From: Taudactylus pleione
Lineage: Eukaryota > Chordata > Amphibia > Anura > Myobatrachidae
Assembly (NCBI GenBank): GCA_031769625.1
Contig: JAUIMM010000115.1
Coordinates: 17,128,501 to 17,192,500 of the forward strand
Direction: 5' to 3'
DNA length: 64,000 nucleotides
Shown: positions 43,216 through 56,109 of the stretch, in pieces
How the letters are laid out: each line of letters opens with the position of its first letter
Position numbering within the stretch: the stretch's first letter is position 1
Position numbers and translations under genes: made by a program
Notes under the pieces: generated by a model
What the model was told of the DNA's origin: nothing
The model's database searches: none
The model's input: the letters and a program-made list of their open reading frames with translations, nothing else

Positions 43216-46200
43216 GTAAGTCATGTTTTCTGTACATTACTTATTTATAGCAAGAAATAAAACATGAGCATTTTATTTTAAAATGCTAATAAACATCTGG
43301 TATGTTGACAAAGTGGGACTGAAATGTAAAATAGTAAATCTTACAAAGCATAAGCAAAATGTTTTATATGACTTAAGCGAAACACCCGAACAGAGAAAAC
43401 CGTTTGCAGCAGAAAGCTGCACTTTTTAAAGTAAATGTCACTTTCCTAAATTTGTTACTTATTTCTTTAAACTATTTTCTCTATGTAACCCTTACCTGGC
43501 TCCTTTGTAGTTGCAGGGATGACTTCTGGGGATACAACTTTTAGGTCAAGAAGAAGCTCCAATGTCAAAGACATTGACAAAACATCCTTCTAAACTGTAA
43601 GCTGTCACGAGCAGGGCCTTCTGGACCTTACCGTATGTCTAACGTCTGTTGCCCCTACTTCTGCCCATATGCATGCTGTCCATCTAACATGATTTGCACA
43701 TGCTCTGTACTGATGGATTATACCTGCTCTAAAAATGTACATACATCCTGTCTGCACCTGTTCACACATGACTTTGTGTCTCTTTTGAGTATTGTAGAGG
43801 GTTGTATTACGAAAAAATGCATTTTAAATTAAACTAATTTGGAGGAAGAGTTACAGGAAAGGTAAATATGTCCTTAAATGTAGCAACAATTGAAAATATA
43901 GTCACCCCTCCATACAGTTTTGTTCTATATGAACTGTAAATACCTTAGGGATCACGTAATCCCCTTTACACTCTCTGGAGATAATAGTAGATTATGGCTT
44001 TGGCCTGGAATATCACAAAAATGAATAACTCTTTTCCTGTGTGCATATAACAATAAAATCACACTTACTGTGGAAGACATTCAGTACATTTGTAAGTGCT
44101 AACATTTGTGGAGCTGGCATTACATATCCATTCCCAGTGAAATAAATAGTCAAAGTATATACTATTAGTAGACATCTCTGAAAAAAACACACAAATTACA
44201 GGAATTTCACAAAAAAAAGTAACTACTAATAAATAGAAGCTGATAAAAACATTATAAATTATTTTGGAGAAAAAAAAAAGTTTCTTTAGTGGATCCATAA
44301 ATGTCTACTGTTCTCCGAATTGTATACAAACTTGACAACAAATTGACATTTAATAAATGTTACTTTCACTAGCCATGAAGAGGGCGAGTTGCCATTGCAA
44401 CGGCGTGGAAATTCCGGTAATGACATCTCATCTCGCCCTCCTCACCTGAACTCGCCCTGGACTCGCAATTTTGTACAGTTGCACCTATTTACAGGGGTAA
44501 GATTATTGAATCAACCCTTATAACTATACAAAAAAAATGTTAGCATTGGGTCCTCACTGTTTCAGTGATCCAATATGTTCCTATCTAGATACTCATATGA
44601 ACATCTCCGAACAATCAAACTATGCCCAAGTAGGTCCAAATTATCTAAGCTGGTATCTGTGACACTTGGAGGGGTTCTTCTGTCTCTACATTAAGCACAA
44701 GCAGAAAGTGATAGCACTGGATTTCTTTCCAGATCCTCAAGTAACAGGGGATAATAAAGAACAGTAACCCACAGAGAGCTCTCCTATAGATACTCCCTCT
44801 TTAGAGCAGGTAAGGTTAATTTTATTAACATTCATGTATATAATGATGGCATTCTGTTGCACTTTAGTTTAGGGAACAAGCACAGCAAACCAGACAAAGA
44901 GGTGAGAGTGCACTGCTTGCCAGCTTACAATATATATAATTTTGTATTTATTGTTTTAATGTATAAATTGAAGTGCCACAGATTGTTTATTGGTCAAGCC
45001 AAATTAAAAAGTGTCTTGTGGGGTAATGTTATCATGTCACACAATGTTGCTTTGGGAGTCAGAAGGATGTTTGACTATAGAAAGAAAATAAATGTAAGCT
45101 TTGAGTGAACTTTGTAGTAACCTGATAGAATAGCCAGTGGTTGAACGACCTTGAGTGCAGAGGTGGTGGCCGATATTGTGCCCCCAGAACTCCCCAAGCC
45201 ATCCGCACAATCTGAAACCCCCCACTCTACTCTTTCCAATCTTCATCTGATCCTCGTCTGGATAATTCACATCTAGTGGAGTTGTGCCAAATTGAAAGGA
45301 TCCCTGCAAGATATTAAACTCATCTCAGAGGAAATCACAGCTGTGTCTGTACCACTGACCCCTGAAGAATGACACTGACTCCTTATGAACAAGCTTACCT
45401 CCAAATTTCAAAAAATCATTGCTAAGACGTTCTCATGAATGCAGAAAAGCCGATCATTCCTCTCAGATGGAAATCTCTATAGAGTCTATGTACCAAGTCT
45501 TAGGAGCCCATTTATTATTAAATATTTGCGGCATATTACCCGAAAACACCTGTTTTGGGGGGTAACTGCAAATAATCAGTATCATGCCCATGTATGAAGG
45601 AGGTACCGCAGCAGATATCTCCGATACCTGCTGTGATCCCTCCATTTTGGACTGCAGTCGCATCCTCCTTAGGTTTCTATGAGGGATACAATGCTGCCAG
45701 ATTAAACAACTACCGGAATGCGAAGAATTTTGAAAATTGGCCCCCACAGCTAAAGCCATCTGAAGATGGCAAAAGCCTGTTGTAGCCTATGGGCTACACT
45801 TCGTATAATTGCCGGCAGAGGGTTCTCCTGGAACCCTCCCTGGCAATGGCGGCCGTGCATGTGCAGCCATCGGGACTGCCCACGCACAGTAACCCCAGCA
45901 GCACTCTGGGCCCATTGCAGGGACAGGCTTCTTTCTGAGCCTCTGTCCCTGCGGGTGCCAGAAAATAAGTTCCAGCGCTATGATTGCATTTTGCAATGTG
46001 ATCATGGGCGGTAATATCATGCCTAGATCGGAGGGCAAATGCCATCATTAATAAATGGGCCCCTTAGAGAGAGATAAAGTGGATTGAGATCAAAACATAA
46101 ATATGGTTAGAACTCGCTGCAACTTCAAATAAAGTTTGGGAGGCATTCATCATGCCTCCTGCCCTAAACTATGCCTCCTGCCCTAAACTATCACTTCTGA

Positions 46201-46837
46201 AAAACTGATTTTTCCAAGAAGTCAGATTTTCGGAGGTGACAGACTTTTCTCCTGCTCCTCCAGTTTTCACTCCCTGTCTTCAAACTGCAAATGTGCAGCT
46301 TGAAGACAGGCTGCGAAGATTCTCACAAGACCGGAGGAGAAGGAAAAGCGTTTACACAGAAATAATTTGTTATACTTACCCCATGTCTGTGTGTCGAGAA
46401 GCTGTGTAGCCTCAGCAGCACCTCATACATGCCACATCAGCTGCTACTGAAGTCAGCTGCAGGCTGGTATTAATAATAATAGCAGAGCCCGGAGACCTGC
46501 GGACTCCTGTCCACTCCCATCACCTTCCTGCCTGCTCCCCAGCCCACGAATCCCACCTGCTTCCATCAGTGGCGATAGCCTCGGCCGGGACTGCTCTACC
46601 TCTGCCTGCCCACACCTGTAGGATGATAAGGTGCTGCTCACTTTATTTATGGGGGTCTTGTGAAGGTGACCGGCCGAGCCCTGACACCCACCGCCAGCAT
46701 GAAGACTCCTTTCATGCAGCGATGAGTGCAGTGGAGTTGGGAGGAGGGACGGGGGGAGCTGGCAGCCGCAGGCAGCCAAAATACAGCAGGGAGAGATCTG
46801 AAAAGATCCCTCTGCTGCACAAGCTGCCGTGTAAACG
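43216..46837. other. Intergenic or intronic sequence
   Basis: No domain-bearing ORF. About 44390-44465 contains repeated GGGCGAG/CTCGCCCT motifs in opposite orientation. About 45780-46050 is a GC-rich fold-back (TGGCAATGGCGGCC, CCGGCAGAGGGTTCTCC). A 29-bp segment at 44873-44901 between TTTAG and GTGAGA could be a mini-exon, but I give it little weight. Otherwise unassigned. Confidence 0.4.
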
Positions 46838-46847
46838 CATCTCAGGG

Positions 46848-47388
46848 GAATCGATATGATATCCCCACAGTCGGGATGCCGGCTTTCAATAGACAGACAG
46901 CGGCATCCCGATGCCTACAACCCCGACAGGGCAAGTAGTCCCCTGCCCTATTCACCCCTTAACCTTACTTTACTGTATCCTAACACTAACCCTCCCTAAT
47001 CCGCACCCTAACCCTCCCGGTAAGTGGCTAAACCTAACCCTCCCCCCTTAGTGCCTAACCCTAAACCTCCCCCTTTAGTGCCTAACCCTAACCTCTCCCC
47101 AGTGGTGCCTTATCCTAACCCCCCTATCTGGAGCCTAACCCTAACCTCCCCCTTCATGCAGCCTAACCCTAAGTCCCCCCGTGGTGACTAAATCTAACCC
47201 TCCCCCCTCACAGCTAATACCTACCCGGCCCCACTATACTTACGATCGGGATGCCGGCAGTTGGGATTCCAGCAACAGCATCTCCAGCCATGTCGGGATT
47301 CTGGCGTCGGTCTTCAAATGCTGTTTGGGATGCCGGCGCCAGGATTTCAGCAGCCAGCATCCCGGCCGTAGGTGTATTAACGGCATCC
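46848..47388. mobile_element. CCCTAA-rich inverted-repeat element, first of a tandem pair
   Basis: It starts near GATATCCCCACAGTCGGGATGCCGGC and ends, reversed, TACACCTACGGCCGGGATGCTGGC (both given in part), forming imperfect terminal repeats. The interior is a run of CCTAACCCTAACCTCCCCC motifs. It is preceded and followed by the same 10 bp, CATCTCAGGG (46838-46847 and 47389-47398), which may be a target duplication. It has no protein. Superfamily unknown; a duplication of that length would suit Mutator-like elements, but this is conjecture. Confidence 0.55.
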
Positions 47389-47398
47389 CATCTCAGGG

Positions 47399-47875
47399 AA
47401 TCGATATGTAATACTGCCGACCGCATGGCAGCGTCAGGCCGACAGAGGAAGAGATCCCGGCAGCAGCAGCCTGACAGCACTGGAAATCCCGATCGCCCCA
47501 AGGTAAGTACTAACTAACCTAACCTACCCCCCTAACCCTAACCCTCCCTTAGGGGTGCCTAACCCTAACCTCCCCCACAAGTGCCTAACCCTAATCCCCC
47601 CTCTAAGTGCCTAAACCTAACCCCCCTTCCCTGCTGCCTAACCCTCCCGGGGGGGTGCCTAACCCTAAGTCCCCCCCCTCAACCTAACCCTCCCCCCCCC
47701 CCGCGGCTGTCTGCTCAAGGCGCCCGGCAGCCCTTCGATCGGGATGCCGGGTCCCAGCGTAGGGGTAATGACAGGTGTCTAGATTTTAGACGCCTGTCAT
47801 TTAACCCTAGCCGGTATTGAGGAGTCGGGAAGCCGGCGGTCGGTATTGCGGCCGCTGGCATCCTAAACACATACC
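47399..47875. mobile_element. CCCTAA-rich inverted-repeat element, second of a tandem pair
   Basis: It has the same organisation as its neighbour, starting AATCGATATG directly after CATCTCAGGG and ending CATCCTAAACACATACC before a third CATCTCAGGG at 47876-47885. The interior CCCTAACC runs occupy 47515-47700. The right part, GACGCCTGTCATT...GTCGGGAAGCCGGCGG, closely matches 20480-20535. Confidence 0.55.
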
Positions 47876-47885
47876 CATCTCAGGG

Positions 47886-49969
47886 AGGGGCACAGCTTCA
47901 CTGTCAAGTTCCAAAAAAAAAACATTTTCAGAACTTGATGAATTACATAATTTCCATATAACCATACTAAAATATGGGGATTGTGGAAATTATTGGGGCA
48001 GATTTGTAACCAGGATATCTCCTGTGTTACAGGAGTGATGAATGGCCCTGACACTTAATGTATACAAAAGTAGGTGAAAATGTCAATTTTCACCAGCTTT
48101 TGTACATATAAATTAAGTGATGATGAATAGACCCCAAACTACCAACATGTCAGCTCCTAACTGTCATTTCTCTAACACAGCCTGTAAAGCGACAGGAGCT
48201 GATTGGTTGGTACTTTATCTTCGTCCACTTTATCTCTCTCCAAGGTTTAGTACATAGCTTTTATGTCCTCTGACCATCCATTGGTGGTTTAGAATAATTG
48301 AGTATCTAAAGGTAGTTGAGGCAGTTACATCCTCAATAACTATATAAAATTCAGAGTTTGTAGTGACTTGGTAGCACTCGGAATATCTGACAGTTGCAAA
48401 CAATATTCAGAATCCTTAACTAGTCTGAGTGCATTACAATTCCCTAATCATCATTTGTCCTGTCCAAGAGAGCTTCTCTCAGCTACAGTACCTTTAGTGA
48501 CCTTTCAATAAACTTGATGCAACATAAACCTTTAGCAAGACTTAGGATGCTGCTACATGGCATTTCCGTAATAAGCGTATAAACAAGAAACATCACCTTA
48601 TAATCCTTAGACTGCCCCAAGTGTACCTCACCCATACTTTAATTCCACTCCACATCCCTCTGTTCTCCCCTAATACTCTAATTTCGCTGTATATTCTACT
48701 GCGGTTTACAGTGTTTCCCCTCCCTTCCCCCTTTCTTTATATTGTTTACATGGTTTATTGATTCATTGTTTTAGATAACTATGTTTATCAAAATGAACCA
48801 CTGTATTTTGGGTATGTTATTCTTTTTTTCTTTATTAAGCATAGGTTATATTATTATTAAGCATATGTTAAGCATGTGTTGAATACCTTATTCATGCAAA
48901 TTTGTGTTTCCTAATAAAATCAGTTACATAAAAAAAGGAAGTGGTTGGCAAAGTCAAATGCTGCAGATGGTTAGGAAGAATTAGAAGCAAGTAATGGCCT
49001 TTAGATTTAGCAGTAATCAATCAATGACCACATTAGCCAGTCTCTGTGGATCATTGAGAATGCGAGCTTGATGGAAAAGGTTCCAGTACTGTAGGCTGTG
49101 TGAGAAAAGGATGAGGCTAGTGAAATGGGCAGGAGGGTGGGGAAATAATAATGTGATTCAGCAAATCCTATAATCATTGCCCTGTCCCATGTGCACAGGG
49201 GCTGACCCATAATGATGAAATTCAAACCGCCACTCACAGTGGCCACCTACATCTTCCAACCAGGACAGTAAAAAGTAAGCATTGATAGAAATGAGTAGAA
49301 CACTTTGTGTCTGCTGATACAAGGAGAACTGAGGCGGCATCTTTTTATCATCTCCATTATGTTTTTGGAATTTTAATATAAAGTTGAAAAAATAGGAATC
49401 TGAGACTTTCCCTTTAAGAAAGTGATTCCTTACTTACAGAACATCGTGCTTGGCATTAGAAAGTGCTCAGTTTAACATTTCAACAATAAAGAGCACACAT
49501 TACTTACCTATAGAATGATTAGCATGATCTGCGCTCAGTTCTCTCCTTCACATTGATATGTTAATGACAAATGCCATTGCCTTTTCATAAACATGCCATA
49601 AACATGAATGCTAACAACAGATCATTAATACTGTGCTAAGGTCCTCAGAGCCTGAGGCCTATTGCATTACGGTTACACTTGCCATTAGCCAGATCATTTC
49701 TCATGAGAGTTCCAAATATCTAAGGAGGAAACAAAAAGGGAACTGATTGGGATGTACTGCTTACACAGTGTAACACACAGCCCGGTCTCCTCCTCTCCCC
49801 CTGCGGTGGATTTAGAGACCTGAACGGATTAGGATGAGGCCACACAGAAGGGTAATGAACGAAGGAGATTATAGACCACATTACCTTGCAAACCAAATAT
49901 TTTGGGACAGTGGACAAGAACATGATACAAAATCACGTCATGAAGTCCCTCCCATCTCAGTACGCATCA
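47886..49969. other. Intergenic sequence with one fold-back repeat
   Basis: About 48124-48255, read on the minus strand, matches the fold-back repeat at 57243-57440 (AACCTTGGAGAGAGATAAAGT, in part). The rest is unassigned AT-rich sequence. It serves as the insertion target of the LINE that follows. Confidence 0.45.
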
Positions 49970-50990
49970 AAATATTTCCCAGAGGCATGGCCTAGCTTGC
50001 AGCCGAGGCAGACGTGCTGAAGTACAGCTCCTGCCTTAATACTTTCTCTGGGACATTTACATCTCCCCATCGTCGGCCACAGGGCACACAGGATGTACCC
50101 TAGACACCCGCTGCCCGCCTGAGACGCTACCTCACCTCCGGAGTGGACCTGTCCCCCTGTCACGGTTGCGGCCTACTCAGGGCACTGAAGGCGCGGCCTA
50201 AAGTTCGGGACGTCCACGGCGTGGCTGTTTCACCGTCGAAGCAGCAGTCCCTGAATATCACCGCTTCGTCTGGAGGGGACCATTGGCTCTCTCCTCCTGC
50301 TACCGGCTCCCGCAGACCTCCATGCTGCTCTCTACAGCTACAGGTAACGGGTATCCATAGCCCCGCGATTTGCTAAGAGCCGCCATTTTGGCTCTCAACA
50401 CCCGGCCCTGAGGCTCTCCTGTACTTCGGCCAACGGCTGTGTGTGGTTCTCCCACCTCCATTGCGGACTCCTATCTGTCTGGTGCAGGTCCTGCTGAGTT
50501 TTGGCTGTCCTAGAGTTGGTGTTTGCAGCCTCTGAGTCCACATTGCCCTGGTGGCTGGCCTCTCCTATCTGTTTGCATTCACTGCTGCCTGTCACCCTCT
50601 GGAGCCTGCATGCACTATCATGTAGCCCTCTATGGCTCTCTGGAGAAGATTTATTCCATTATAACATGGGTCTATAGCACTCATCCTGTCAGTTGCTTGT
50701 CGCTTGAGTTATAATGTCCTCTCACAGCATGTTTCCCTATTAAGGATGGAGACACCCTCACCCATGCAGTATTAAAGTGCACAAACTTTCCTATCACATC
50801 ACTGCCAATCATCACCTGTCTTCTAAGGGTCACTTACACGTTTATTTGCATTTCAATCTGATCGACAACGCCGTCTAAACGAGGAGGGAAAGTTCAGCGT
50901 TTATCATCACATGTCCAGTTACCTACTCCATCCTCCACTAAACAGAAATCATCAACGTCACGGGCACTGAAAAATTCACCGTGCTCTGTT

Positions 50991-51356
50991 GTGCCACACT
51001 CCCTTGGCTCCATGACCCCGGCGGATCTGGGACTAGATCTGGATCCAGCAGCTCATCTCACTAAACATTCTATGTTCCAAATGTTTGCAGCTTTTCGCAC
51101 TGATATCATCTCTGGGGTGGAATCCTCAATTCAGTTGCTTAAAATGGAGCTCGTGGGATTAAGTGGTCGTACAGATCACTTGGATAGAAATATAGACAAA
51201 TTGGTTTCCTCACACAATGACCTTCTAACTGTTCACTCTGAGTTACAAGCCCACCCCATTGTGCAGAAGGGTCCTTCTGCTCCACGGGAGGTTTCTGTCC
51301 TCCCTGAGCTCACAGTCTTTTTTTTTCATTATTCTGTAGTGTGGTTGTTTTTTTAA
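50991..51356 (+). pseudogene. LINE ORF1 remnant with coiled-coil segment
   Basis: The 121-residue frame contains a heptad-like stretch (VESSIQLLKMELVGLSGR and on to HNDLLTVHSELQ) of the type found in L1 ORF1 trimerisation domains. The RNA-recognition and C-terminal domains expected downstream are absent; the frame runs into T-rich sequence. ORF1 is therefore truncated, probably by an internal deletion. Its usual product is an RNA-binding chaperone of the retrotransposition particle. Confidence 0.55.
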
Positions 51357-51450
51357 GTTTTTTTGCCCCTTTTATTCCAGTTTATTTGTAAGAATCTGGA
51401 AGCACTGTTTTATATATGTTTGATAGAGCTTTTGATCTATATGACACCAA

Positions 51451-54400
51451 ATGGTTAAATTTTTTTCTTTAAATACACATGGGCTGATTTCCCCTAATAA
51501 AAGGAGATTAGCACTAGCCTCTTTTCACTGGGAAAGAGCAAAGGTGATAGCATTGCAGGAAACTAATTTTTCTTCATTAGCGCCTTCGGGGATCTGTGAT
51601 TCTAGGTATCCTGAAGTATATTATGCCAATGGTCCCTTTAAACACAATGGGGTGGCTATATTATTTCATAGGTCAATACATTTTGAAGTCTCCTGCAAAA
51701 CGGCAGATAGGGACGGCAGATTTCTAATCTTAGTGGGGAAATTAGATGATAGGAAAGTTGCCCTCTATACTCCAAACTCAAGACAAGTTCCCTTTTTAAA
51801 AAAGGTGTTAGAGGCTATCCATAAAGTCCAAAAAGGTCATCTGGTGATTATGGGTGACTTTAACTTGGTCCCTGATATGAAACTTGACAAATCATCTAAT
51901 GTAGGAAATTCGAGTCAGGGATCAGTTAACTCCAATAGTTTCAGTAACCTAATGGCAGAGTATGATCTATACGATGTCTTGCGAGTTCAGTCTCCGACAG
52001 ATAAAGATTATACCTACTTCTCCCACATTCATAACTCCTACTCCAGAATCGATTTGATTTTATTATATAAATGGATATTGCAAACTGCTCGCCAGGCTAA
52101 AATTGTCCGATAGTATGGTCTGACCATGCAGCTGTAACCTGGTTTTGGGACTATAGTAACTCTAGATTCCCCCCTAGACCATGGAGATTCCCCGAGTATT
52201 TGTTGACATCTCCTGAAGCAACAATGGCTATTTCTGAGGCTTTTTCTACTTATAAGGCTTCTAATTCCCCAGAGGACACTTCTATCTCTATATATTGGTG
52301 TGCTCTTAATGCAGTGGTGAGGGCAGTAGCCATTCAGTCTGGCTCTAAGCTAAGACAGCAATATCTACAACAACAATCAGATCTAGAACAATGTCTTGCA
52401 CAGATAGATTCCCTGAATCGTGCTACACCATCTCGTCTCCTTAGGAGGGAAATGGTGGCCATTCGAAAATCAGCTTCAAAAATTATTTCTGACTCGTATG
52501 AAAAGAGCTCTGTCTAAGCTTCAACAGAAGTTCTATACTTTGGGCAATAAGTCTGGTAAATTTCTAGCTCGATAGCTGCAATTGCGCCAAACAAGAAATA
52601 GAATTAAAACCATTATCACCCAAGATGGACAGAGGTTACTTAACCCATCGTCCATAGCAAACGCATTTGCCAAATATTATGAGAAGCTGTATAACTTAGA
52701 TAAAGATCCCACCACCCCTCAACCCATAGAAGATCTTATCTCTAGGTTTTTGGACAAATTGCATTTGCTCAAATTGAAAGCTGATGTCGGAATCCCTCAA
52801 TGCTTTGTGGACTGAGGAGGAGATTTTAGCTGTTATTAAAACACTTCCTTCAGGGAAAGCTCCTGGGCCAGATGGCTTTACCAGTTCCTTCTATAAACAC
52901 TTCTCAACTGAAATTGCCCCTGCTCTCACTATGCTTTATAATTCAGCTTCTAAGTATGGTTCTCTCCCTGCTGAAATCTTAGAGGCCCAGTTAATCACTA
53001 TTCCCAAACATGGGAAAGATGCTTCTTTATGTCAGAGTTATAGACCTATTGCTCTCCTTAATTCGGATGTGAAGATTTTTTCAAAATTGATAGCTAACCG
53101 GCTCTCTCCCTTAGTTTCCCAACTTATACACCCTGATCAAGTGGGTTTTGTCCGGGTACGTCAAGCTTCGGCCAACACCCGAAGAGTTTTCGATTTAGCT
53201 GAACTTCTGGTCAAAAAGAAACAGCAAGCTCTTTTGCTCTAATTAGACGCTGAAAAGGCATTTGATCGCCTCCATTGGAAATTTCTTACTGCCACTCTGA
53301 TATGTTTTGGTTTTCAGGGACAGATTCTCTCTTCCATTGATGCTCTATATAGTAACCCAATTGCAAAAGTATTGAGCAATGGTTTTTTATCTTCTTCATT
53401 TGGTATCTCAAATGGCATGAGACAGGGATGCCCCCTCTCGCCTTTGATGTATGTTTTAGCTATCGAACCCTTTGCAGCTACTAATCAGCAATTATCACTT
53501 TTCCCGTAGCCTCCTCTTCACACAAATTATGCCTATGTGCCGATGACATTTTATTATTTGTGACTAAACCGAAGACATCGCTGCCTACTCTGCGTGAAGC
53601 TATAGATAATTATAGTAACGCTTCATTTTATAAATTAAATACCACCAAGACAGAGGCGCTACCCTTCAATATCCCCCAGAATACATTGTCCTGCCTCCAA
53701 AGTATTTATGAGTATCAGTGGAAGAGAGATTCTCTTTTATATTTGGGCATACATATCCCAAATAACGTTTCCACTTTTCCAGAGATCAACTTTTCTCCAA
53801 TTATTTCTCATGTGGCTGATCTCTTAAAAAGTTGGGTGGGTTTTGAGGTCTCCTGGTTGGGTAGATTGGCAGCATTTAAGATGATGATACTACCCAAATT
53901 AATGTATTTGTTCCGCACAATAACTTATTTAGTCCCTCAGCGGTATATTAGACAAATCCATAAATTAATTTTGAACTACATCTGGAAGGGTAAAACCCCC
54001 CGAATTGCTTATCAACGTTTAACACGTCCTAGACACTTGGGTGGTCTCAATGTACCTGACCTTTTGGCATACCAACATGCATGCTTGGTGGCTCAGATCA
54101 GTGACTGGACTCTACCTCCTTATACGAAACCGTGGGTTGATTTGGAAAGAACTTTATTTCCTCACTTCCCTCTCACAGAATTGATCTGGACCCCTAAATA
54201 ACTTTGCCAAATACCATTAGAGACCCCTAGAGCAATATTAGATTCTCTTACGGCTTGGGACTCTACAATAAGTACTTCACGTTACACGATCTTACCCACT
54301 TGTAATCTCTCCTTATTAGCTCTATCTAGTTTAATCCCAGATCTACGTATCTCACTATGGCGGTCTTGTGGTATAGTTACATCAGCTGATATACTCAGTA

Positions 54401-55235
54401 ATAACTCTATGTTCCCCTTTTCATATCTGCAGACGCAATATAAACTACCCTCAGGAGAATATTTTACATATTTACGTATAAGCCATTGGGTCTCTGCTAT
54501 GTTTCGAATTACAGGCTCCTTAGCTCCGCCTCCTACCCCTGTACTAGCTAAAATGTGAACTGGTAATTCTCTGGGAGCTATTAAATTCTGGTATTCCCTA
54601 TATATGGAGGATGTGTCGATAACTAAATCTGCTGCACAACTACAGTGGGAAACGGATTTGCAGATAACATTTTCCCTACAGCAGTGGGAAGAGATTTATT
54701 TAGCGGCTCATCGCTTTTCTAAATGCTCCAACCATATGGAGATGCAATTTAAACTGTTACGTAGGCTATATTTTACTCCAACCAAGCTACATAAGATATG
54801 GCCTTCGCAGTCGAAATTTTTTTGGCGGAGATGCTCGGAGCCAGGTGATATCTTTCATATATTATGTGGTTGCCATAACATTTGCAATCTTTGGCATGAG
54901 ATATTTGAGTTGGCCTTTAGTGTTCCCAGCATTAGTTTTCAAGAGTCACCTTCTCTTGCTCTTTTCCACATATATCCCTCAGAGCTGTCTAAGGCGGATA
55001 GCTACGTTCTAGGCCATATTTGATAGCCTCCAGAGTGGCCATAGCACAAAATTGGAAGTCTCCGTCTCTCCCATCTATACATAAAATTGTATGTAAAGTT
55101 AAGTATGCTTTCCAAATGGAAACGCTAGGTGTTCCCTATTCCTCTGTGACCTCTTCCCCATTGGTTAGGTGGTTTAAATGGCATGAATTTGTCACAGATG
55201 GAGAGGGTGCCACTTTGCTTCTTGATACTTCCTGA
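51451..55235 (+). pseudogene. LINE ORF2: APE endonuclease and reverse transcriptase, disrupted
   Basis: Starting MVKFFSLNTHGL, the first 220 residues are an apurinic-type endonuclease: E37 in LQET, GDFN (135-138), SRID (198-201). The frame shifts near 52113 just before SDHAAV. The reverse transcriptase follows in pieces: SGKAPGPDG (about 52850), YRPIALLN, LDAEKAFDRLHW (53246 on, directly after an in-frame stop at 53240-53242), SNGMRQGCPLSPL, and a catalytic box reading CADD where YADD or FADD is expected. The C-terminus has the cysteine/histidine cluster FFWRRC-HILCGC. At least five frame breaks or stops are present, for example 52113, 52515, 52575, 53242 and 54199. It belongs to the L1/Tx1 group and cannot be functional. 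Confidence 0.9.
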
Positions 55236-55620
55236 CTCTAAGTGGTCTTTTCCACATACGGGGTATTTGCTGGTACTCTGAAAGGTATTAAAGATATTTC
55301 ATATTTGATATTTGTTGTTCAATATATGTAACTGTAATTGCTATATATTTTTCTAATGTTTTAATTCTGTGATATCAATGTATGGACAGTGTTGTCTGAT
55401 TCCTCCCCTCCCTTTTTCATGTTTTCCTTTTTTTTTCTGTAATATTTATGTGTATTATGTTTATTATCTATTTTGTTCTTGAAAAATCTTTAATAAAAAC
55501 TAATAAAAAAAATATTTCCCAGAAAATGCAAGAGATGCTTTACAAGAATATGGTAGTTGCTCTACTACACTGAGGAGAACTATTCTAAATTTTCCTCTAG
55601 TGTTCCCCATAGATAACTGA

Positions 55621-56109
55621 CCATATTATCACTTTAAACCAGGACTCTCATGGAGTACACAGGTTCTGTGGCTGATTAAAACCAGGTGAAATCATACTTG
55701 CCGACTTTTGATGAACCTTTTCCGGGAGCAGCCAGGTCATCTCTGCTTCGGGGGCTGGGGCCAGGCTACAGCTGTCATTAGTCCCCGCCCCTTTACTGGA
55801 AAGCCCGCGATTTGCAGGTCTGTGAGGAGGGGACAGAGCTAAATGGCACAATTCACGTAGTTTAAATCCGCACCCTGCATGCGGACCCACAAATCTGTCC
55901 TAAAATCTCACCATCCTGCTCACTTCACTACCAAGTGAGCAGGAAGCGGGAGATATGACTACTCTTTCGGGGGTGCGGGGGGTAACCCGAAAAGTCGGGA
56001 GCCTCCCATGACTCTCCCGGGAGAGTAGGCTGAAATGCAGGCTTGAAGTTACCCAGCCACAGAACCTGTGTAATTCCTGAGTGTCCCAGTTTAAAGGGAT
56101 AGTATGGTA
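55621..56109. mobile_element. Fold-back element with a second element nested inside
   Basis: Arms at 55621-55674 and 56054-56109 are inverted copies (CACAGGTTCTGTGGCTG against its complement, then CTTTAAACC/GGGTTTAAAG-like ends). Between them lies a GC-richer piece starting CATACTTGCCGACTTTT and ending near GACTCTCCCGGGAGAGTAGGC, itself with inverted ends. No protein is encoded. I did not find an unambiguous target duplication. Confidence 0.65.

Larger units (their letters stand above)
49984..55509 (+). mobile_element. Tx1/L1-type LINE, near full length, decayed
   Basis: A 5.5-kb non-LTR retrotransposon is bounded by a perfect 14-bp duplication, AAATATTTCCCAGA (49970-49983 and 55510-55523). 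It ends in AATAAAAACTAATAAAAAA. The order is: 5' leader of about 1 kb, ORF1 remnant, ORF2 with endonuclease and reverse transcriptase, then a short 3' UTR. The complete length and intact duplication contrast with many disabling changes in the ORFs. The duplication being shorter-lived than the ORFs would normally imply a recent insertion of an already defective copy. Confidence 0.9.

Noticed and set aside
46960..47700. Interstitial telomere sequence
   Set aside because: CCCTAA motifs are separated by C-rich spacers and occur inside an inverted-repeat family also present elsewhere, so they are part of a dispersed element rather than a telomere fusion.
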